Part shown: positions 48,408-59,723 of the stretch, in pieces
How positions within the stretch are numbered: position 1 is the first letter of the stretch
Layout of the letters: the number at the start of each line of letters is the position of its first letter
Made by a program: the position numbers and the translations under genes
Assembly (NCBI GenBank): GCA_024663395.1
Contig: JANFAH010000074.1
Coordinates: 180,971 to 244,970 of the forward strand
Length of the DNA stretch: 64,000 nt
Reading direction: 5' to 3'
From: Pisolithus tinctorius
Lineage: Eukaryota > Basidiomycota > Agaricomycetes > Boletales > Pisolithaceae
Notes under the pieces: model-generated
Databases searched by the model: none
What the model saw: only the letters and a program-made list of their open reading frames with translations
Told to the model about the DNA's origin: nothing

Positions 48408-51400
48408 ATGGCCCAACGTCGTTCACCGCACAGAGTCAGTACATCGTCGCCAATTAGCTCCAAAGTTCGCAGCGGAAAGTATTCTCTCCGCCACTTGTCC
48501 GCTGCGAAACGCGCTCTCGCTTTCGTGAACAGAATTCAACACCCTTCGGTTAATTCCCACGCCTCGCGCGCGTCTCCCTCTTCTTCCGACACTGCAGTCT
48601 CAGTCCGTCCCATCTTGGCAACCGTTCAGCCAAACCTCAGGAGGCTGCCATCCCGTCAGAAGCTTCTATACAAGGGTAACATGCGCGACGCCAGTCAGAA
48701 TGTTCACGTCTCTATCGGCTCCAAGAGAAAACGCGTCGTATCTGCTAATGAGAGCACACACGCTCATGGGCGACCGACGCGTGATACTGGAAGACATAAA
48801 AGATTTAAATCCGATACATCTCAGAACCTGGAAAGTGATGATGAAGGTGGCTCAATGGATGTCGATTCTCAACCGCCCTGGGGAGAAGCGGGTGATTTCG
48901 ATGCGGACTCTGATGACGCGGAATCATGTAAGTTATGTGTCATCCCTCATGCTGCCTCATTCATTGTCCTGCAGCCGATGAATACCTCATCAGTGAGGCT
49001 CCTCCCAGACAACTGTTGCGTCTACGAAGGGATGAACTTGTTCGTCTCTACAATGCGGCTGGGCTGGTAGATGATCCGGACTCATTTACAAAGCCAGAGC
49101 TAGTGGAAGCCATTGTCGCAGCACGTGACGACGTCGCATCGCTTCCACCTTCGTCCCCTCCGGCTAGGCCTGACAGTATCTCTAGCGATTACTCTTCCGA
49201 TGACGGCAACGTTGCCGGGGATGAAGAGACCGACATTGCAGTCAAATATCGTTCGCCATTCGGACTTAGGCGGCGTGCTACTGTCAACTGTGTGATTAAT
49301 ATGGATGGCCGCGCCCTCAAAATGCGTAGTTTATCCGTGGGCCAATGTAACGTACTCCCAAGCCCTGCTGGGCTCAACGCGATGCCAAAGGTTAAAGTTG
49401 ATCTCAATGGTGCCCCAAGGTGTGTTGCCTTGTTGAATCAGCTAAGTACGGATGTCCTAACTGTGGTAGGCGGAAAAATGCCCGATCCGTTCCTAGCCGC
49501 TCATCCCCTCCACCCAGCTGCGCCAACGCTTTGCCATCACCTCCTGCGACACGTCATCGTAGGAGTAAATCTTCCAAGGAGCGCGTGTCATCACAGGGTT
49601 CCCATACCAGAAGTAAGAACAAGGTGAAGCAAGTAGGATTCGACGAGGATGTTAAAGTACAATATCCTGTCCCTTCAGCTGAGGAGAGCGAACTCACTGA
49701 TCTGTCGGAATTGGAGAAGAAAATTGGTCCTTCCACTGCGAGTCCAAGGCGCCTTCGGAGTAGGGACAAAGCGAACGGTGACATAGCAGTACATCCTGCT
49801 GCAAAGGACTCTGATGCGACACCGCGTCAGGCCAGAGGTAGAACGCGGTGTATGCAGCAAACAAGTTCAGAAACGGAAGAGGAATTGATGGAAGATGACG
49901 AGGAGGTAGATGAACTGATCTCATCGCCCTCTCCAACGCCACCGCCTCAGGGTCGTCAAACACCCGTAAAGAGACGGCTACGGCCGCGGAGAACACAACG
50001 TGTGTCACCAACCGACGACGGAGGCGAAGGTGATGATGAGGATGAACCGGAGGAGCTCGCGAACGAACCCGGAGTTGAGGAAGATGCGGAAGAAGACGAG
50101 GCTGAAGACGGAGCTGAGGAGGATATCGTGGAAGACGGAGCTGAGGAAGATTTGGAGGAAGACGAAGCTGAAGAAAATGTCGAGGAAGATGGGGTTGAGG
50201 AGAATGCAGAGGATGACCTAGACGATTCTGAGCGTGGTGAGGAGGATGGCGAATATGTTGCTAGTCTCGTGACCCCAGCGGGTTGCCAGCCGCGTAAGTT
50301 ACGGAGTGGAAAAGTAGTGGGTGGTGAAGTTCCACACGATGACACCGAGGAACAAGATGACGTGGAGGATGAGATTGACTTGGAAACCGAGTCCGTGGAT
50401 TTGGACGCTGAGTGTGCTGAAGGTGTTGACGAGGAGGAAGATGAAGCTATGGATCATGACGATTGTGCGTCCCCGCTTTCCCGAACGTGATCCACACTGA
50501 CAGTTGCGCCTAGTCGATCTCACCCTTGCCACAAAGAAGTCCCTAGTGCGCCTGCGACGCGATGACCTCGTACGTCTCTGCGAAACCCGAGATTTAGATG
50601 TTGCTGGCACCAAGCCTCAACTGGCCCAGTCATTATTACAATGGCGGGATCGTCACGACAATGGTTTCTCGTCACCATCCTCTGCTGGCACAGTGCGCCC
50701 ACCATCTACTGCTCGCGTCCGTGGGCGTCGTCGCACCAAGAGCAAGAGTAAGACTCCTCCTGTACTGATGCGGTTGCAACGCATACATCAAGATGAACCT
50801 CGAACACCACCCCTTTCTAATGTTGGGGCCACCCAGCCCGAACCGGAACTCGAGCTGGACCTGGAGAGCTTGGGCTTGGAAGACCGCGAAATACCACCGG
50901 ATAAGTTGACTAAACTTGAAAAGATTGGCAGTGGTGGATTTAAAGACGTGTACATTGGTCGTTTCAAGGGTCGCAGAGTTGCCATTGCTGAATTCCGAGA
51001 CCAGTTGAGCTCTAGTACGTGGTTTGTTTCTTGTTGTCCTCGCGTGATAATGATTCGCGATTAGTGGACATCAAAGAGCTGAAGCTGTTGGGCGGATTTA
51101 ATCACCCAAACATTGTCCGTTTCGTGCGTCTGTCTAGTTAACTCTTAAGTATCCACTGAAGAAATTCTGGTAGCTTGGAGTTTCCCTTCCTGAGAACCCG
51201 CGCGAGTCGCCAGTCATGATCGTCAGCGAGCTTTGCGCAAATGGCGATCTTTTTGATTATGTCCGCAATGTCTCTCCTCCATCTCTATATAAAGTTGTGC
51301 GTACACATCACTCATGCCATATTCTAAATCTTCAACTCCATCTCGTAGTTGAACATAATGCTTGATATTGCACGTGGATTGGAATACCTGCACATGCGCA

Positions 51401-51969
51401 AACCATCTGTGATTCACAGGGACTGCAAATCATCTAATATCCTAATAACGTCTCGTGGGATTGCCAAGATCGCTGACTTTGGGCTTGCTAAGGTCAAGCA
51501 GTCGACGCGCTCGATGGTGCGCAGCCTAGTTGGCACCGTTAATTGGCAAGCCCCGGAACTTTGGCACGCTCACCCCAAGTACAATCACAAAGTCGACGTG
51601 TTTTCGTGTGGCATGGTCTATTGGGAAGTACTACAGTGGCACTTTCCGAACAAGAAGTTTCCATGGGAGGTTAGCCCGGTCAACTCTTCTTTCCGGTTGA
51701 AGGGTGTCTAAGCATGTGTACAGGGCATGAATGAACACGCCATTTACGAAGCAGTCGGTGCCAAACGCCAAAGGTATATTGATTGGGGACCCTGTGGTAT
51801 CAGCGTCTGACTTTTCAAGCACAGACCTGCAATTAGCGGCTTAAAGAAGCAATGGTGTCCTGAAATTGTCGATCTGATAGAGCGTATGTGGGCCCAGGAT
51901 CCTGGAGAACGTCCTACAATGATAGAAGTCGTCCAAGAGCTCGAACGTCTCGTTACTCTCTACCGTTGA
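48408..51969 (+). CDS. SAP-motif protein kinase, TKL-like, with relocated catalytic lysine
   Basis: The protein combines a basic N-terminus, two SAP-like motifs, an acidic region and a C-terminal kinase domain. The motifs are RLRRDELVRLYNAAGL with TKPELVEAIVAARD near 49020-49125, and RLRRDDLVRLCETRDL with TKPQLAQSLLQWRD near 50545-50650. An Asp/Glu-rich imperfect repeat lies at about 50030-50240. The kinase domain (about 50900-51966) has the glycine loop KIGSGGFKDVYIG, beta-3 strand RRVAIAEFRD, HPNIVRFLGVS, catalytic loop HRDCKSSN (51415-51438), DFG near 51474, and WQAPELW. The usual VAIK lysine is alanine (50987-50989), while lysine stands after GSGGF (50942-50944), as in WNK kinases. The SAP motifs suggest chromatin association. 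Stop TGA at 51967-51969 after ERLVTLYR. It needs about seven introns. Substrates are unknown. Confidence 0.85.
50030..50240 (+). repeat. Acidic imperfect repeat in the SAP kinase
   Basis: A run of GAAGAC/GCTGAGGA-type units encodes an alternating Glu/Asp/Ala/Val/Gly tract (units like EEDEAEDGAEED). It looks like slippage-driven expansion of a low-complexity acidic linker. Confidence 0.8.
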
Positions 51970-52306
51970 ACCTACAGGAAGCGGGGACGTGATTTCCGTG
52001 CCGATTGAGGAGGTCGTGAACTCGTGGGCTTTGGTGTGCTTGGACGATTCCCCGTTGCTTACTACCGTATTTTATCATCATTACATCTCTTAACACTGAT
52101 ATCCAGCATTGTAACTTACCATAGCAATTCAATGATGTTCAAAGTTGTTGTAGGTGGGAATTGCACGGAGCAAGTTTCCAAAGTTGGACACTAGTGACGT
52201 CTGAAACGTACGCACGGACAATTGCTAGGCTCCATGCTGCGTGGTCTCGCTGAACGTTTCGTTCTTGGTTCATCATAAAACCAACTGAGCGACATTGCTA
52301 GAAAGG
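51970..52306. other. Intergenic gap between tandem plus-strand genes
   Basis: The 337-bp gap holds no supported open frame. It should contain the kinase 3' UTR and the NDE1 promoter. Confidence 0.4.
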
Positions 52307-55010
52307 ATGAACTCCTTTATCCGCTTTTCCCAACCGACCCGAGCCAATCTCATTCAACTGGCTCCTCGGCGAACCGTACGGGTACGAACGCAGCTCCCTT
52401 GCGCAACTCGGTTTCTTGCAGAACGGGCTTTCCAAACCGACACGCAACAATCTAGTATTCCTGTAGAGCCTCGTCCTAGATCTCGTTTTCTTAAGCGCTC
52501 ACTACAAGTTGCAAAATATACCTCCTACTTCGCTCTATCTGCCGCTTTTGGCGTCCTCGCGATCGGAGCAGGCTTTTTTATTCACGATGCATTTACTTAT
52601 ACAGACCGGCACGTGGACCGTGTCCCAGTATCCCCTCTGGCTTTGCATCCAGAACGTGGTGGTCCTAAAAACTTACCAGTGGTCAAAGCCTTGTTGGCAG
52701 ACGAAGAGGACGAAGAGGCCAAGAAGTTGAGCGAGAAACCAAAGTTGGTCATTGTCGGGGGTGGCTGGGGAGTAGGTGCAACAGCGTTGTGGTCTAACTT
52801 TGATTGACATATATATTTTCCAAGTCGGTGGCAACTTTGCAGACTCTTGCGACGGGTGAATACCATGTAATTGTCGTCGCGCCAGAGAATTTTACTACAT
52901 TTACTCCCCTGTTACCCTGTAAGTTGTCGAGGCTGAGTGTTGCACTTTGCTGTCCTTATCCGTTCTTCCAGCTGCCGCCGTGGGCACGGTTCAGATTCGC
53001 AGCCTCATTGAACCAATGAGGAAAATTATTGCTCGACTGCATGGGCAGATGATTCACGGTAAAGCAGTGGATCTAGTAATGTCCGAGCGATTACTGGAAG
53101 TGGAGGTGCTCGATTCCTCGCGTCAACCCCAGCGGATTTATGTTCCGTGCGGCAATGTTACTTACCTCCACATGCATAATCTTACACTTTGGAAGATATG
53201 ACAAGCTGATCATCGCATGCGGTTCTGTCTCTAGCACTCACGGCGTGCCTGGCTTAGAACATTGTTTCCAGCTGAAGACTATATCAGACGCCCAGGCTAT
53301 TCGACGTCGAATTATCAGTGAGGAGCAAACCTGCGATGAGTATGTATCCTGACCGTTCTGCCAGATAATTTTGAGACTGCAAGCTTGCCAACAACCAGTC
53401 CTGAAGAACGCAAGCGCCTCTTGAGCTTTGTTGTTTGTGGCGGGGGACCCACAGGCGTCGAGACTGCTGCAGTAGGTCCTTGGTCAACTACTAGTGTGAA
53501 CGATAGTGTGCTAACAACGTCTTGCTTTCTTTGCAGGAAATTCACGATTTGTGCCAGGAAGACATCATGAATTATGTGAGCCTTTGGGTAGCCATTTCTG
53601 TGCTTTCGTCAGTTCACCCCGTTACGGTTCTCAGTACCCAAAGATATGTCGCGAGGAGGTTTCAATACATCTCATCCAGTCCCGTGAACACATCCTGAAC
53701 ACCGTGAGTAGGAAAATAAGTAGTTACGGTATGCAGACTAATTGCCTATCAGTACTCTGAAGCAATATCTAAGTTCGCGGAGGTGAGTTGGACCTCCCAA
53801 TTCTGTCGATTGGGCTCTCACACTGAGCAACTTGGATCAGGACAAATTCCGTCGTGAAAATGTAGACCTCATCACCTCGGCACGTGTTAGTGCGGTTTTC
53901 CCCGATCGTGTAGTGTACACCGTCAAGGGCTCGGATGGGAAGATCAGTACACATGAAATCGAAAGCAATTTCGTACTTTGGTCAACTGGTATTGCCATGA
54001 ATCCATTCACGGAACGGGTTTCGAATTTGCTGCCCAACCAAGTCCACAAGAAGGCGATTGTGGTGGACGCACACTTGCGTGTTAAGGGTGCGCCGCCAGG
54101 CGAGGTGTATGCAATGGGCGATTGTGCAACCGTTCGTGTGGAACCCCGATATATAACCCAAGTGTGAAACTGATTTGACCTGCTGCATAGATTGAGACCT
54201 CTGCTGTGGATTACCTTCTGGAGTTGGTTGATGAAGCTGACAGAGACAAGAATGGAAAGATAGACTTCGACGAATTCGAAGTCATGGGTAAGTCATGGAG
54301 GGATGAAGTGATGTAGTTCTGCACGAGTTCATATTTCCTTTAGTCCGGAGGATCAAACAGCGTATCCCTATGTCTGAGTCCCACTTGGCGAAGGTACGTC
54401 GTTGCTGTTCTTGCATCCCTCTGGTCACATAGATGATGCTTGCCCAGATTAGAACACTTTTCAACCGCTACGACTCAGATGCAGACAATACTTTAAATTT
54501 GAACGAACTATGCAAACTCCTGGAGGAGCTCGGTAACCGTGTAACAGCATTGCCAGCCGTAGGAGATTTCTACTATCTCCTATGTCGGCTCCTAACGACA
54601 GTTCGGTGATTAGACTGCACAAGTTGCTTCCCAACAAGGCAAGTATCTTGGCAGAAAACTGAACAAACTTGCTGCCCAGCGGGAAGTGCTCGAAGCGAAC
54701 TTTGTGAAGGACCTGGATGAAGCTGTGTTAGGACCGTTCCGCTATAGGCACCTGGGTAGTCTGGCATATATCGGCAATGCGGCTGTTTTCGATCTGGGAA
54801 ATCTATCATTCATGGGCGGACTGTTTGCCATGTATGCGTGGAGGGGCGTGTACTGGAATGAACAGGTTTCCGCAAGGACGAGGGCACTGTTAATGATTGA
54901 CTGGATCATAAGGTACATTTCCCATCCCATAAAGGCTGGATGGTAATGCACTGATACTGATGCTTGTTTTCTCAAGGGGGGTCTGGGGTCGGGACCTCTC
55001 AATTTTGTAG
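52307..55010 (+). CDS. NDE1: External mitochondrial NADH dehydrogenase with EF-hands (Nde1-type)
   Basis: This alternative, non-proton-pumping type II NADH dehydrogenase oxidises cytosolic NADH at the outer face of the inner membrane. The ATG at 52307 gives MNSFIRFSQPTRANLIQLAP, a presequence, and a membrane helix follows (YTSYFALSAAFGVLAIGAGF). The first FAD-binding motif is KLVIVGGGWG, spliced to AVATLQTLATGEYHV. Further motifs are FTPLLPSAAVGTVQIRSLIE, IACGSVSSTHGVPG, the NADH-binding FVVCGGGPTGVETAAEI and APPGEVYAMGDCAT (FAD contact). Between these and the C-terminus sit EF-hand-like segments: DEADRDKNGKIDFDEFEVM near 54235 and FNRYDSDADNTLNLNELCKL near 54465. The C-terminus has FRYRHLGSLAYIGNAAVFDL, with TAG at 55008-55010 after an intron. 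The EF-hands suggest calcium control. Confidence 0.93.
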
Positions 55011-55129
55011 CTCAGTCACCTCATGCAGCACTCCAGTCAACCATGGTACTTAATGATCCGTTACCCAATTTTCGCGAAGTTGGTTCTTGACAGTTGTCCA
55101 ATGGGACTTTTTTCATAAGTGATAGATTA
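55011..55129. other. Convergent gap, NDE1 / CLP1
   Basis: 120 bp separate the two stop codons; presumably overlapping 3' UTRs. Confidence 0.4.
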
Positions 55130-56997
55130 CTACTCTCGCCATTCAAAGGACCCAATGATAACCGTCTTCCCTATTATCGACCCCTGATTGGGCGATAGAA
55201 TTGTCATCTTCCTGTTCGGGACGTCTAAATTGGTACTGACGCGAGGATGGTCAGTCTCTTCGGAAACGCCGCAACAGGTGGCGAACTCACATAACCAGGA
55301 AACCTGTCACCGACAAATCCAGAATTTCTTCGTCGTATCGTTCATTCTCATCTGGGTGGAAGGGGGAAAGTATTCCTAGAACACGATTGAGAAGACCTGA
55401 CCCAACAGCGGCGGGATCTAGCAAGATGGGCTGCATCTCGGAAAGCGTGCGAGTAGCGCCAATAGGAAGTGCCGAAGAAGGCGCCATGGTTTCTTAAATG
55501 ATTGAGGAAAACGATGAAGAACTACGGATGAAGATACCTCACCTTCTCCTATACGGTAGATGGTGATGTCCTCAAACTTGACAACTGAAGAGGAGGGAGC
55601 AAGCACAAGATCTGCTGCAGCTTCACTCGCCACGATGGCAGAGGTGATACCTGGAGGGGGATCAAGCTTTTGCCCGTACATATACGCATGTAACTGATAG
55701 TTGTGCACTCGTTCTTGATAGCTGGGGTCGAGATCGACAACCTGAAGTTATGTGTGAGCATATTAACCACATTAGAGGCCTTTGAGAAGTACCCCTCCCG
55801 ACTTCGGTATCTTAACAACGGTAAGCCGACTCCCGTACGACCTTTGCATTTCGACGTTCAGCTTTTCATGGCCAACGACAAGAATAACGTTTACTGAGAT
55901 CGGCGTCCATGCCGTGTTTCAAAGAACTGGAGCGTTCCACGTACTTCTAAACGCGTCGACGCAAGCCTTTACCAGAGTTTGCCGATTGTCCGCAGAACCA
56001 GACCCAGAAGCAAACGAAGACGGGGTGTCAACGATTAACCCCGACGTCCGTTCTGGAAATTTATGAGCGGGAAACGCAAGAGAGCGTGTCGGGTGTACCT
56101 TCGGGGTCATTGCAATGTCTTTCCATGACGTTCTCCCCCAAGTTGCGGATCAATCGATCAAGCAACAAAGGATTCTTCTTAATCTCGGAATGACCGTACC
56201 AATATACTAGAGGTGTCAGTGCATTTGAGGCAAGCACAGTGGGAGCAGTGGTAGCTGCAGAGCCTAGCGGATTCACTGGAGATGCAGTTGCGATGGGGCT
56301 TGTAACCACTGCGGCAGAGACTGTGCCAGGGATGATCCAAGCTCCCTAACAACCATGACAGGAGGGACGGATGCAAATACACAATCTAAGCTGACCTCGC
56401 TTGGATCTACGTTTACCAGTATCGGAGAGCGATTCTGGCCGACACGGACTGCATAATTGGTAAGGATTTTGCATATTGTCGTCTTCCCTGAATTTTCTGG
56501 ACCCACGACAAGAACTCGCGGTGGTTCGGCGCTCGCACCATAATCAGCATCAGGCACCGGAGATCCGTGCAACGCACTCAGAGCACGAACACGCATTTGT
56601 TCGAAAGCCATGTGGAGATTTGCATATGCGCCCATTGGGGTTTCCTCTGATACATATTCCGTGGAAGGTTGTCCTGTAACGTGTTGAGGGGAATTTATGT
56701 CACGCAGCTTCGGGGAGGGGGAAAAGCACTCATCTTAATTGTACAACCTTGCCAGGTGAAAACGGCGGCCTTACATTCGAAGCCAAAAAGATAGGTCTTT
56801 CCCTCTGCAAGTTCTGCACCAAATATCTCGGCATTTCCACGTAAGAGCTGTCTCAAATCATGATTGGGAGAACCACCGCGCACGTCGGACTAACATACCT
56901 TAATCGCGAGGGAAGTTCCCGGATCCAGCTCAAAGCGATATTCTGTCTCTGGCTCCAGTACCCATTCCTTTGTGCCAGCTTGGGGGACATCAGACAT
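55130..56997 (-). CDS. CLP1: Polyribonucleotide 5'-hydroxyl-kinase family protein Clp1 (cleavage factor)
   Basis: Clp1 is part of the mRNA 3'-end cleavage factor CFIA/CFIIm; in animals it also phosphorylates RNA 5'-hydroxyl ends. The ATG at 56997 gives MSDVPQAGTKEWVLEPETEY, then RFELDPGTSLAIK. An intron leads to LLRGNAEIFGAELAEGKTYL. The P loop is LVVGPENSGKTTICKILTNY near 56500. Further segments are VNVDPSEVS, SGLIVDTPSSFASG, LVVGHEKLNVEMQR and QYHLHAYMYGQ-type text near 55690. The C-terminus is restored by an intron whose acceptor (GTCAG) yields VITNLDVPNRKMTILSPNQG and ends at IIGSFEWRE, TAG at 55130-55132. Whether kinase activity is retained cannot be judged by eye. Confidence 0.9.
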
Positions 56998-57247
56998 TAT
57001 TTTTGGGAAGGCACTGATATGATGGCAGTGAATGTAGCACCTGAGTGACCAGAGCAGTGCGCGCCCAGATGCATGGCATTTCCAAAACGGGATACATACT
57101 TACTACTACTTGATGACGAGACTCAATCAATTCATTGAACTCAATCCGCGCCTCGCAGCGGCTAAAGCTCATGTCCGAAACATGACCACATGAAGGCAGT
57201 TGTTCATACCCTCTCTTAGAACTCTTCCACATCTCGTAGGGCTCACC
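56998..57247. promoter_or_regulatory. Divergent promoter region, CLP1 / MFS transporter
   Basis: 250 bp separate the two start codons. A minus-strand open frame crosses it but lacks recognisable features, so the region is read as non-coding. Confidence 0.45.
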
Positions 57248-59608
57248 ATGGACTCCTCCTGCAGCGACGAGCGAAAGCACGCAGAGCCATCGGATGTTCG
57301 GGATGTTGATGTCGCGGCAACCCTCAAACCAGTTTCCCTCTCTGATGAGGAGGCACGCTCTCTCAGGTCTACTCTTTGTCGAGTCTCAGTGATAACACTT
57401 AGACTAACCTTTCTACTGCAGGCGAAAGATTGACTGGCACATCATGCCGTTCATGTGTAGTACGTCTTTGTACCCCTTAACCCTTCCGCTTTGTAACATC
57501 TAATTTTTCTCAGTCATGTACTTGTACGGATCTGGTCCGAAAATCAAAGGGCACGTTTTGACTGGTTAATAGGATCACTTTCATGGACAAGACCACCCTT
57601 GGCGAAGCTGCTGTACTCGGTATACTGTAAGGAGAGGGTTATTCCCGTTTATAATTTTGCCTCATGGATATTCGATCGCAGCGAGGATGCCGATTTGTCC
57701 GCCAATCAATACAATTGGTTGGGTACAATCTTCTACTTCAGCTACCTTGCGTTTCAATACCCCCAGAATCTGGCACTTCAACGCTTCCCCGTTGGCAAGT
57801 GGATGAGGTGCGCCCGCACTGTCGCACCGTGGCAATTATAGTGACCCCATTTTCGCCTCGACCCTTTTAGCATCAACATTTTGCTGTGGTCGGTCGTCTT
57901 GTGTTGTCATGCCGCCTGTAAATCTTTCGGGGCTTTATTCGCTGTCCGCTTTCTGCTTGGTATCTGTGAAGGCGCCATAACCCCTGGATTCATGATCGTG
58001 ACCTCTATGTTCTACACGCGAGAGGAACAAACCCTGCGCGTCGGTTACTGGTGTAGGTTCACACTACCGAGTTTGTTGCAGTCACTTAACCACGCGGAGG
58101 TAGTTCTGATGAATGGCTTCGCTGTTATTATCCTTGGCTTCGTTAGCTTCGGCGTCCTTCACACCCATACACCCAATTTCATGCCATGGCAGTGGTAAGT
58201 AGGCATCACCTCTCAACCGCAACTTCAGTCACCGACATTATCACCAGGTTGATGGTCATCACTGGTACCATCACATTGGTGACAGCTGTCCTCTTCTGGT
58301 AAGCCCGTGGAGTTCGGTGCAACACCGCCTGAGATGTGTGATATTTACATCCGCCATCACGTGAAGGTTCCTTTTCCCAGACTCTCCAACGTCGGCATGG
58401 TTCCTCAGCGCAAAGGAGCGCGCTCAGGCTGTGCAACGTATTCGGGTAAACCAAACCGGCATAGAAAATAAGCACTTCAAGTATCCGCAGTACGTCCGCG
58501 CGTGCCTTTCTTTACCAAGGACTGAGAACTTCTACTCCGCAGATTTGTAGAGACAGTTAAAGATCCCAAAACATGGCTTCTAGTTTTCATTGCTGGTGCC
58601 TCGTGCGTTTTACTAGTTTTCTTCGGCGGCGGCGTTCTGATCCTGGTCTTTTGGCTGCATAGAAACGTTGTCAACTCTGTAAGCATAGTGCATGCTCGTC
58701 ATTGACCAGCTTCTCACTTCAGGCGTTCTCCAATCAGCTTACTAATCAACGCCAGTTGATAGTATCTCAGTTCGGTTTCAATGCTATTCAGACCACTCTT
58801 CTTGGTTGTGTGGATGGAGTAGTAGAAAGTTCGAGACCCGTTTTGCTTGCCCGCAGGGACACTAACGGGGTTGTCCGTAGTCCTGACCATCTGGCTCGGA
58901 GTCAGACTTGCTTCATCAAAGTATATTGGTCGCGCATATGCTGGTACGCTGATGTACCTCCCTGCGATTTTGGGTGCCATCCTTGTCAGCCTTCTTCCGT
59001 ATTCAAACAAGGTTGGCCTGCTATTCTCTTATTGGATTTGCAGTGAGAAAATGTTCTCTTGTCCCCTATCTGCTGACGAGGCTCACTTCATTTTTTCGCT
59101 CATGAAATCATCAGTTTTTGCTATCGCTCCATTCACCATCTTTTTGGGATGGGTGGGTTCGATAACTTCGGGACATACCAAGCGTGAGCTAATCACATTT
59201 TACCATGCAAATCTGATTAACCTACCATTATGCAGGGATCACGACTAACGCTATGGTGCTATGCGGCTACGCAACGGGAAACGCTGTCAGCCAGTTTATG
59301 TGGCAGGCTCAATATCAGCCAAGGTAAAATACTGAATTGTGTGTAACCCCGGAATTGACCACATACATTACAGGAATCACATTCCATGGGCGGTCATTAC
59401 TACTACCAACTTTTGCTCCGCATTGGGACTGCTTCTCTTGCGTCATATTCTCGCCGCTGATAATGCCAAACGTGAACTGGAGGGCAGGGATCCGGAGGTG
59501 GAATCGGTCCATGTTGTGCGTCTAGAGGATGGCGTAGAGGTGAAGGTCGATAGGACATTCCTCGACCTTACTGATAAGGAAAATCGCAACTTCCGTTACG
59601 TCCTGTGA
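57248..59608 (+). CDS. Major facilitator transporter, Dal5/ACS (anion:cation symporter) family
   Basis: This is a plasma-membrane proton symporter of organic anions such as allantoate, nicotinate or similar small carboxylates; the substrate cannot be told from sequence. The ATG at 57248 gives MDSSCSDERKHAEPSD and a hydrophilic N-tail. ITFMDKTTLGEAAVLGI near 57580 is the first helix with the family's D-K-T-x-L-G signature. Next come NQYNWLGTIFYFSYLAFQYP, LALQRFPVGKWM, LFAVRFLLGICEGAITPGFM, FYTREEQTLRVGYW, PWQWLMVITGTITLVTAVLF, FSNQL and YIGRAYAGTLMYLPAILGAI. The C-terminal half includes FLGWVGSITSGHTKR and YATGNAVSQFMWQAQYQPRN. The C-tail ends DKENRNFRYVL at the stop 59608. About twelve introns. 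Twelve membrane helices are expected. Confidence 0.9.
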
Positions 59609-59723
59609 TCTCCTATCTGACACGGGGGCTAGCTGTACGCTTCATTCTTTAGAGAGACCACGACTCACACTATGTTTTGTTCGTTCGTTTTCATGCAGTA
59701 CTGCCATTGTGTTTTGCAGCGCG
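59609..59723. other. Convergent gap, transporter / orphan gene
   Basis: 115 bp between the two stop codons, probably shared 3' UTR sequence. Confidence 0.4.

Noticed and set aside
49956..50345. Minus-strand Ser-rich frame of 129 residues
   Set aside because: It is the antisense shadow of the acidic repeat in the SAP kinase.
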